NCBI GenBank assembly: GCA_013003335.1
Contig: JABDJT010000157.1
Location: 1 to 20,499, forward strand
DNA: 20,499 bases
Direction: 5' to 3'
Origin: Verrucomicrobiales bacterium
GTDB lineage: Bacteria; Verrucomicrobiota; Verrucomicrobiia; Verrucomicrobiales; DEV007
Shown piece after piece: positions 15,928 to 20,499 of the stretch. The first letter of the stretch is position 1. Every line of letters starts with the position of its first letter. A program made the translations under genes and the position numbers. Below the pieces are notes generated by a model. The model saw only the letters and a list, made by a program, of their open reading frames with translations. It did not search any database and was not told the DNA's origin.

Positions 15928-17208
15928 TCAGGTCAGCGAGTTTTTTGTCACCTCCGCAGTCTTTTCAACGTCGTCCGGAGTGTGCGCCAGTGAGATAAAA
16001 CCGGCCTCGTACTGGGAGGGAGCGAAGTACACACCGGCCTCCAGAGCTTTCCAAAAAAAGCGGCTGAAAGCGTCGAAATCGCACTTCTTGACGTCATCGA
16101 CATTGGTAATTTCCTGCCCGCCGAAGAAGAGGCAAAACATGGATCCAACCCGGTTAAACTGGTAGTTCAACCCGGATGTTTCGAGCGCCTCTTGGACACC
16201 CGATTCAAATTGTGTCCCGATTTCTTCCAGGCGCGCCCAGCCATTTTGTCGCTCTAATTCTTTCAATTGTGCCAGACCGGCGGCCATGGCCAGGGGATTT
16301 CCGGAAAGAGTCCCTGCCTGGTAAACAGGCCCGTCCGGCGCGAGATGATCCATAATGTCTGCGCGGCCGCCGAAGGCACCAACCGGCAGACCACCCCCGA
16401 TCACTTTCCCCAATGCGGTCAGATCGGGCGTCACGCCGGTTAATTCCTGCACCCCACCTTTGGCTACGCGGAATCCGGTCATAACCTCATCGAAAATAAG
16501 CAGAGCCCCGTGTTTCGTCGTAATTTCACGAAGGAACTGGAGATAGCCCTCCTTCGGAAAAATCAAACCCGCGTTCGCAGGGATCGGTTCGAGAATAATG
16601 GCGGCAATATCCTCCCCGTTCTCGGCAAAAGCCTGTTCAACTGCTTCAGGCCGGTTGAAAGGCAGTGTCATTGTGAGCCCGGCAAATTCTCCCGGCACTC
16701 CGGCACTGTCCGGTTTTCCGTGGGTCAGGGCGCCGCTTCCGGCCGCGACGAGAAGTGAGTCGACATGGCCGTGATAACAACCCTCAAATTTGATGATTTT
16801 GTTCCTTCCCGTGAATCCCCGGGCGAGACGGATCGCAGTCATGGTTGCCTCGGTCCCGCTGTTCACCATCCTGACTTTTTCAACCGAAGGAACCCAGTCC
16901 ACGATCAAGCGGGCGATTTCCACTTCGTGCAGATTCGGAATCCCGAAACTGACGCCTTCCCTGGCAGCCTGGGTGACAGCGTCAATCACGACCGTTGGGG
17001 AGTGACCGAGGATCGCTGGCCCCCATGTCCCGACATAATCGATCAATTCATTGCCATCCACGTCCCAGATTCGGGAGCCTTTCGCCCGGCGAACGAAAAA
17101 CGGATCACCGTCCACATTTCGAAAAGCCCGGACGGGCGAATTTACGCCGCCTGGGATGACTTCTTTGGCTGACTTGAAGAGTTTCTGTGAAAGCGTGTGA
17201 TCAGGCAT
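15928..17208 (-). CDS. hemL: Glutamate-1-semialdehyde 2,1-aminomutase
   Basis: HemL converts glutamate-1-semialdehyde to 5-aminolevulinate, the last step of the tRNA-dependent C5 route to heme and other tetrapyrroles; it is cytosolic and needs pyridoxamine/pyridoxal phosphate. The 426 residues are the usual length. Visible motifs are the N-terminal IPGGVNSPVRAF (18-29), MVNSGTEATMTAIRLARG (114-131), KFEGCYHGHVDSLLVAAGSG (140-159), the cofactor-binding IFDEVMTGFRV (238-248) with D240, and LGKVIGGGLPVGAFGG (266-281), with K268 as the Schiff-base lysine. YQAGTLSGNPLAMAAG completes the signature. The gene has no Shine-Dalgarno sequence directly before its ATG. No other hem gene is in the window, so heme genes appear scattered. 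It is divergent from the DUF547 gene. Confidence 0.97.
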   Translation of the reverse strand: MPDHTLSQKLFKSAKEVIPGGVNSPVRAFRNVDGDPFFVRRAKGSRIWDVDGNELIDYVGTWGPAILGHSPTVVIDAVTQAAREGVSFGIPNLHEVEIARLIVDWVPSVEKVRMVNSGTEATMTAIRLARGFTGRNKIIKFEGCYHGHVDSLLVAAGSGALTHGKPDSAGVPGEFAGLTMTLPFNRPEAVEQAFAENGEDIAAIILEPIPANAGLIFPKEGYLQFLREITTKHGALLIFDEVMTGFRVAKGGVQELTGVTPDLTALGKVIGGGLPVGAFGGRADIMDHLAPDGPVYQAGTLSGNPLAMAAGLAQLKELERQNGWARLEEIGTQFESGVQEALETSGLNYQFNRVGSMFCLFFGGQEITNVDDVKKCDFDAFSRFFWKALEAGVYFAPSQYEAGFISLAHTPDDVEKTAEVTKNSLT

Positions 17209-17219
17209 GAAAAGAAGGG

Positions 17220-17249
17220 AGAATACGTTGAGGAGGAGTAAACTGTAAA
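17220..17249 (-). promoter_or_regulatory. Candidate hemL promoter
   Basis: On the minus strand TTTACA (17244-17249; 5 of 6 to TTGACA) and TATTCT (17220-17225; 4 of 6 to TATAAT) are 18 bases apart. The -10 box lies 11 bases from the hemL start, so the transcript would have a very short leader or none. It sits in the 70-base divergent gap with the DUF547 gene, for which I found no acceptable promoter. Confidence 0.25.
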
Positions 17250-17278
17250 TTGAACCGCGGCGAAACGTCTAATCTTTC

Positions 17279-18016
17279 ATGAAAACCCTCCACTTCCTCC
17301 CACTTTTTTTTATTACGATTCTGTTCCTCGGATCTGCGGGACCGGTTCGTGGATTTGATCATTCCAATCTGGATGCCGTTTTAAAGAAATACGTTGATTC
17401 AAAAGGAATGGTTGACTACGCCGGCCTTCAAAAAAATCGCTCGGAGCTCGACAGTTATCTAAAAAGCACAGCCGCCGTCACGGAGAAGGAGTTCAAAGGC
17501 TGGAACGAAAACGAGCAACTTGCCTTCCTGATGAACGTGTACAACGCCGAGACGTTGCAACTCATCATTGATCATTACCCCGTCAAGACGATCAAGAAAA
17601 TCGGGCCACTGATCGGCACTCCGTGGGACGTAAAATCTGTCGAGCTCTTCGGGGACACGACGACCCTGAACAAGCTCGAGCATGGAATCCTTCGCGAAGA
17701 TTACGACGAGCCCCGCCTGCATTTTGCGATCGTCTGTGCCGCCATGGGTTGTCCCCCTCTACGGACGGAAGCCTTCACTGCGGCGAAGCTGGACGAACAA
17801 CTGGACGATCAGGCCCGGGTGTTCCTGAGCCAGGCCAACAAGAACCGGGTGGAAGGCGATACCCTGTATCTCTCACCCATCTTCAAATGGTTTGATGGTG
17901 ATTTCGAAAAAGGCGGAAAATCCGTTCAGGATTATGTGAATCCGTGGTTCAAGGCAGACACCAGCCGACTGAAAGTGAAATACACCGATTACGACTGGGA
18001 CTTGAACAAACAGTGA
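17279..18016 (+). CDS. Exported DUF547 domain protein
   Basis: A 245-residue protein with a DUF547 domain and a Sec-type signal: positively charged start (MKTLHF), hydrophobic core at about 6-20, then mature sequence from around residue 25. It is therefore probably periplasmic or secreted. The domain shows LAFLMNVYNAETLQLIIDHY (81-100), LHFAIVCAAMGCPPLR (147-162) with H148, C153 and C158, and FKWFDGDFEKGG (202-213); the family-typical YTDYDWDLN closes it. The function of DUF547 is not established; the conserved His and Cys would suit a catalytic or metal role, but that is speculation. The ATG at 17279 lacks a Shine-Dalgarno sequence. The VTT-type gene begins 36 bases after the stop, so the two are likely co-transcribed. 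Confidence 0.88.
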   Translation: MKTLHFLPLFFITILFLGSAGPVRGFDHSNLDAVLKKYVDSKGMVDYAGLQKNRSELDSYLKSTAAVTEKEFKGWNENEQLAFLMNVYNAETLQLIIDHYPVKTIKKIGPLIGTPWDVKSVELFGDTTTLNKLEHGILREDYDEPRLHFAIVCAAMGCPPLRTEAFTAAKLDEQLDDQARVFLSQANKNRVEGDTLYLSPIFKWFDGDFEKGGKSVQDYVNPWFKADTSRLKVKYTDYDWDLNKQ

Positions 18017-18052
18017 ACGAAAGCCTGCTGACTGACCTTCACTTTTGTCCTG

Positions 18053-18778
18053 ATGAGCGATTCAAGGGAATCATCCAGCCGCTCTTTTCCGTGGAAATTG
18101 ATCGGGGTGGGGGGAGTCATCCTGGCCCTGATTCTTTCGAATCAATTCCTGCCGGTCGACCAATGGTTGAAAGCACTGCTCGACTGGATTGATGGACTCG
18201 GGTTCTGGGGGCCGGTCATTTTCATTCTCGTATACATCGCCCTTACGGTGCTCATGATTCCGGGCTCCATCCTCACAATGGGTTCCGGTCTGCTGTTTGG
18301 ACTGGGATGGGGCACCTTGTGGACGGTGGTTGCGTCAAACATTGGAGCCAGTCTCGCATTTCTGATCGGTCGCCATTTTGCCCGCGATAAGGTCGAAAAA
18401 AGAATCGAGGGGAACGAGAAATTTGAAGCAATCGATGAAGCGGTATCGGGAGAAGGTTGGAAGATTGTGGTTTTGACGCGCCTTTCGCCCGTATTTCCGT
18501 TTAATCTACTCAATTACGCCTACGGCCTGACCAACGTGAAATGGAGGTCTTACGCGGTGGCTTCACTTGTTGGGATGTTCCCAGGCACCTTGTTGTACGT
18601 CTACCTTGGAGCGATCGGGCGATTGGCCGGGGAAGCGTCTGAGAGGAAGCCGGGCGAAATTGCCATGCTGATCGTGGGCATTGCCGCAACATTCGCTGTC
18701 ACCTTTTTTATCACGAAATCCGCCAGAAAAGCTCTTTCGGACAAAACAGGAATTGGAAAAGAGGGCAGCAACGAATGA
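18053..18778 (+). CDS. TVP38/TMEM64 family (VTT domain) membrane protein
   Basis: A 241-residue integral membrane protein of the VTT/SNARE-associated (DedA-like) superfamily. Hydrophobic segments lie at about 17-35, 52-74, 77-108, 164-189 and 203-221. The VTT core includes ALTVLMIPGSILTMGSGLLF (63-82), NIGASLAFLIGRHFAR (96-111) and LTRLSPVFPFNLLNYAYGLT (141-160), the last with the conserved R and Pro/Phe pattern of TVP38 proteins. Members of the wider superfamily have been linked to lipid scrambling or polyprenyl-phosphate transport; the substrate here is unknown. It follows the exported DUF547 gene by 36 bases. The stop codon TGA lies inside the outer arm of palindromic copy 4, so the element shapes the last codons (Asn-Glu-stop). 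Confidence 0.92.
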   Translation: MSDSRESSSRSFPWKLIGVGGVILALILSNQFLPVDQWLKALLDWIDGLGFWGPVIFILVYIALTVLMIPGSILTMGSGLLFGLGWGTLWTVVASNIGASLAFLIGRHFARDKVEKRIEGNEKFEAIDEAVSGEGWKIVVLTRLSPVFPFNLLNYAYGLTNVKWRSYAVASLVGMFPGTLLYVYLGAIGRLAGEASERKPGEIAMLIVGIAATFAVTFFITKSARKALSDKTGIGKEGSNE

Positions 18779-18808
18779 ACAGGGTCTGTTCGTCAGTCCA
18801 ACCCTGTT
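18778..18808 (+). repeat. Palindromic intergenic element, copy 4 (VTT-permease), overlapping a stop codon
   Basis: Outer arms AACAGGGT (18778-18785) and ACCCTGTT (18801-18808) keep the exact 31-base geometry. The stem can be extended outward to 18772-18785 against 18801-18814, 13 of 14 positions complementary. The inner arms are degenerate (GTTC at 18788-18791 against AGTC at 18795-18798). The left extension encodes the last two residues and stop of the upstream gene. Confidence 0.85.
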
Positions 18809-18820
18809 GATTCGAAAATC

Positions 18821-19849
18821 TTGCGGAGACAGGCAAACGTGGTGCAAGGTGTCGGCGAAATTGTGAGTGTACCGGAAGCAGAATTGAAGCACAGCCTCAC
18901 CGAAGGGCTCACCCCGATCCCGGAGCGGTTCGGGCCTGTCTTCGTCAAGGAATTGCGGCAGGGTTTGCGGGCACGGATTTTTGTCTGGCCGTTCGTGGCT
19001 CTTCAGCTGCTCGCAATCTTCGTGATCATGGTGGAATTCTTTGCCATGGATCTGGGCGGCAGGGGGGGCGGTGGAGGCGGAGGTGCCGGCTTTTTGAGTT
19101 TCGATCTGTCGGATGGTCTGTTTTTCGCCCTGCTTTCGCTGGTTTTCGGATTGCTCCTGCCGTTGACACTGTTTTCGTCGCTCCAGCCGGAACTCGCGGG
19201 AGGAAGAAACGTGGAGTTGCTACTCATGTCGAACCTGACGCGCTGGCAAATCGTTCGCGGAAAATGGCTGGTGGGTAGCGTCCTGTCCGGCCTGATGATC
19301 ATTTCGCTCGTTCCGTATGCATTGACTCGATACTTCATTGGCGGGGTGGATTTGGCCGGAAACCTCTACATGCTCGCGATGCTGGTAGTAGGAAATGCGG
19401 TCATGAACGGGATTGTGATCGGTGCTTCCGGATTCCGGAACATCCTCGTCCGAATCATTCTCGTCCTCGCTGCGGTCGGGTCCTGGACATTGACATCCGG
19501 GCTGGCCGTTGGACCGGCGATGGTGATTTTCAGTTCGTCCTCCGGAGCCTTCAGTTTTCTCGGCCAGTTGCTGTCGATCCTGTTGGCGGCCTTGTCCGGT
19601 GCCCTGTTTGTCGCCTATGGACTGCAATTGGGAAGGGCGCAGCTCCGTCTTTTTGAAAATCCGATCGACCCGCCCTCGAGTGGTTTGATCATCGCGTTGA
19701 TTATTTTCACTCCGATCATTGTCGGTGTCACAACACTGGCAACGGTTGGCTTCGGAGCGTGGATCGGCGTCGGTGGCTTGCTGGTGCTCGCGCTGTTCAT
19801 TGATCGGGGACCCGGCAAAAACAAGGATATCCGGTTTGCCCAGGCTTAA
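18821..19849 (+). CDS. ABC-2-like transport permease
   Basis: A membrane protein of up to 342 residues resembling ABC-2 type permeases. Hydrophobic segments lie at about 53-75, 98-120, 149-168, 180-202, 207-231, 245-270, 286-309 and 313-327. The stretch LQPELAGGRNVELLLMSNLT (121-140) followed by RWQIVRGKWL resembles the cytoplasmic coupling region of this family (E..E-LL-PL-R..I-GK). An unusual glycine-rich loop, GGRGGGGGGGAG (79-90), lies between the first two spans. No ATG exists in the N-terminal part; TTG 18821 and GTG 18839, 18842 or 18863 are all possible starts, and the conserved part probably begins near IPERFGPVFVKELRQGLR (33-50). No ATPase partner is in the window. The substrate is unknown. 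Confidence 0.75.
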   Translation: MRRQANVVQGVGEIVSVPEAELKHSLTEGLTPIPERFGPVFVKELRQGLRARIFVWPFVALQLLAIFVIMVEFFAMDLGGRGGGGGGGAGFLSFDLSDGLFFALLSLVFGLLLPLTLFSSLQPELAGGRNVELLLMSNLTRWQIVRGKWLVGSVLSGLMIISLVPYALTRYFIGGVDLAGNLYMLAMLVVGNAVMNGIVIGASGFRNILVRIILVLAAVGSWTLTSGLAVGPAMVIFSSSSGAFSFLGQLLSILLAALSGALFVAYGLQLGRAQLRLFENPIDPPSSGLIIALIIFTPIIVGVTTLATVGFGAWIGVGGLLVLALFIDRGPGKNKDIRFAQA

Positions 19850-19917
19850 GCCCGGTTTTTCGAATTGAGACCGGTGCGGGATTGAGGCATCGTCCGGGAC
19901 GCTTATCTGGATCTACC

Positions 19918-20415
19918 ATGCCACCCTCCGAATTGTTCAACACCGTCACGTCCGTTTTCCGCGAGGAAGACTGGAAATTTGTCGAAGTCGACGGGCGCGA
20001 GGTGATCCAGGCTGGCTTTGAAGCTCATCATGCCCGGGTGGATCTGCACGTGCAGGTGTACACCGAACTGACAGCGGTTTCGATCGTATCAGAAGCTTCT
20101 GTTGGCACGATCGATCCGGCACGTCGCGAGCGATTGGCGGAGTTGATCATGCGGGCCAACGAGCAGCTGAATATCGGCAATTTTGAAATGATCTGGGATG
20201 TCGGGCGGTTGTTGTTTCGCGCCACCAATCTTTTTTCCAACCCCGGGGGCGACCCGGATATCATTCGGGGATTGATTCACACAACGATCGCGGAGATGGA
20301 TCGGGTGGCACCGATTCACAGCCTGATCATGCAGACCGAAGGCGCGGAACTGGCGGGTCTGGATATCCAGGAATTGTTTGGTCGGGAGGACCTCATTCCG
20401 AATCCGGACCTGTGA
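19918..20415 (+). CDS. YbjN domain-containing protein
   Basis: A 165-residue soluble protein that looks like the YbjN family, which shares a fold with type III secretion chaperones; YbjN in E. coli is described as affecting motility and stress responses, but no reaction is known. Evidence is the pattern DWKFVEVDGREVIQAGFEAH with alternating hydrophobic strands, RRERLAELIMRANEQLNIGN before a strand FEMIWDVGRLLFRATN, and a C-terminal helix of the IRGLIHTTIAEMDRVAP type. The ATG at 19918 is chosen over a non-ATG start at 19882; no Shine-Dalgarno sequence is seen. It lies 68 bases after the permease gene. Its TGA overlaps the next gene's ATG (TGATG), implying translational coupling. Confidence 0.7.
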   Translation: MPPSELFNTVTSVFREEDWKFVEVDGREVIQAGFEAHHARVDLHVQVYTELTAVSIVSEASVGTIDPARRERLAELIMRANEQLNIGNFEMIWDVGRLLFRATNLFSNPGGDPDIIRGLIHTTIAEMDRVAPIHSLIMQTEGAELAGLDIQELFGREDLIPNPDL

Positions 20416-20499
20416 TGGAAGACGCCGACGCCGACACAGAGGAAGACGAAGTGTACGTCCTGAAGGACGGTCGACGACTGGGGCCTTATTCCCGGGATG
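20415..20499 (+). CDS. GYF_2-type domain protein, N-terminal fragment (runs off window)
   Basis: The ATG at 20415-20417 shares its A with the stop of the YbjN-like gene. The frame stays open to the window end (28 codons). It reads an acidic start (MEDADADTEEDE) followed by VYVLKDGRRLGPYSRD, which fits the beginning of a GYF_2 domain (a tyrosine/aromatic start, a short 'DG' turn, then GPYS). In bacteria this domain often precedes membrane segments of unknown function. The rest of the gene is outside the window, so the full product is unknown. Confidence 0.6.
   Translation, partial: MEDADADTEEDEVYVLKDGRRLGPYSRD

Noticed and set aside
17250..17275. TTGAAC and TAATCT as a promoter for the DUF547 gene
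   Set aside because: The spacer is only 14 bases and transcription would start at or after the ATG.
1515..18808. The palindromic elements as a CRISPR or as ordinary terminators
   Set aside because: Copies are thousands of bases apart, not in an array with spacers. None is followed by a T tract and two lie within an operon that must be transcribed through.

Overview
This window is a core informational locus of a bacterium, followed by a set of less well characterised genes. The + strand order is tuf (3' end) - tRNA-Trp - secE - nusG - rplK - rplA - rplJ - rplL - rpoB - rpoC. The tuf/tRNA-Trp/secE/nusG arrangement, the general look of the RpoB and RpoC proteins, the near absence of Shine-Dalgarno sequences and the mix of accessory families (DUF1015, DUF547, VTT, YbjN, GYF_2) suggest a member of the Planctomycetes-Verrucomicrobia-Chlamydiae group, most likely Verrucomicrobiota. 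That is an inference from memory of these families; no search was run.

Region 1 (1-12276) makes translation and transcription machinery: EF-Tu, the Trp tRNA, the SecE translocase subunit, the NusG elongation factor, ribosomal stalk and L1 proteins (L11, L1, L10, L7/L12), and the beta and beta' subunits of RNA polymerase. All genes are intact with active-site and zinc-binding residues present. Terminator-like hairpins follow tuf, rplL and rpoC. The rplJ-rplL and rplL-rpoB spacers are long and structured, whereas rplA-rplJ is only 20 bases.

Region 2 (12534-15029, + strand) holds a DUF1015 protein of unknown function and a family 2 glycosyltransferase with a charged C-terminal helix. Region 3 (15048-17208, - strand) holds a TPR protein and hemL, glutamate-1-semialdehyde aminomutase of the C5 heme pathway. 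Region 4 (17279-20499, + strand) holds an exported DUF547 protein, a VTT/TVP38-type membrane protein, an ABC-2-like permease without an ATPase in view, a YbjN-like protein and the start of a GYF_2-domain protein whose start codon overlaps the ybjN stop.

The most unusual structure is a dispersed palindromic element: AACAGGGT and ACCCTGTT arms separated by 15 bases, with a second, inner pair of arms. Four copies (1515-1545, 8010-8040, 13791-13822, 18778-18808) and one half copy (12341-12359) lie just after gene ends, all in the same orientation. I see no CRISPR array, insertion sequence, prophage or defence system.
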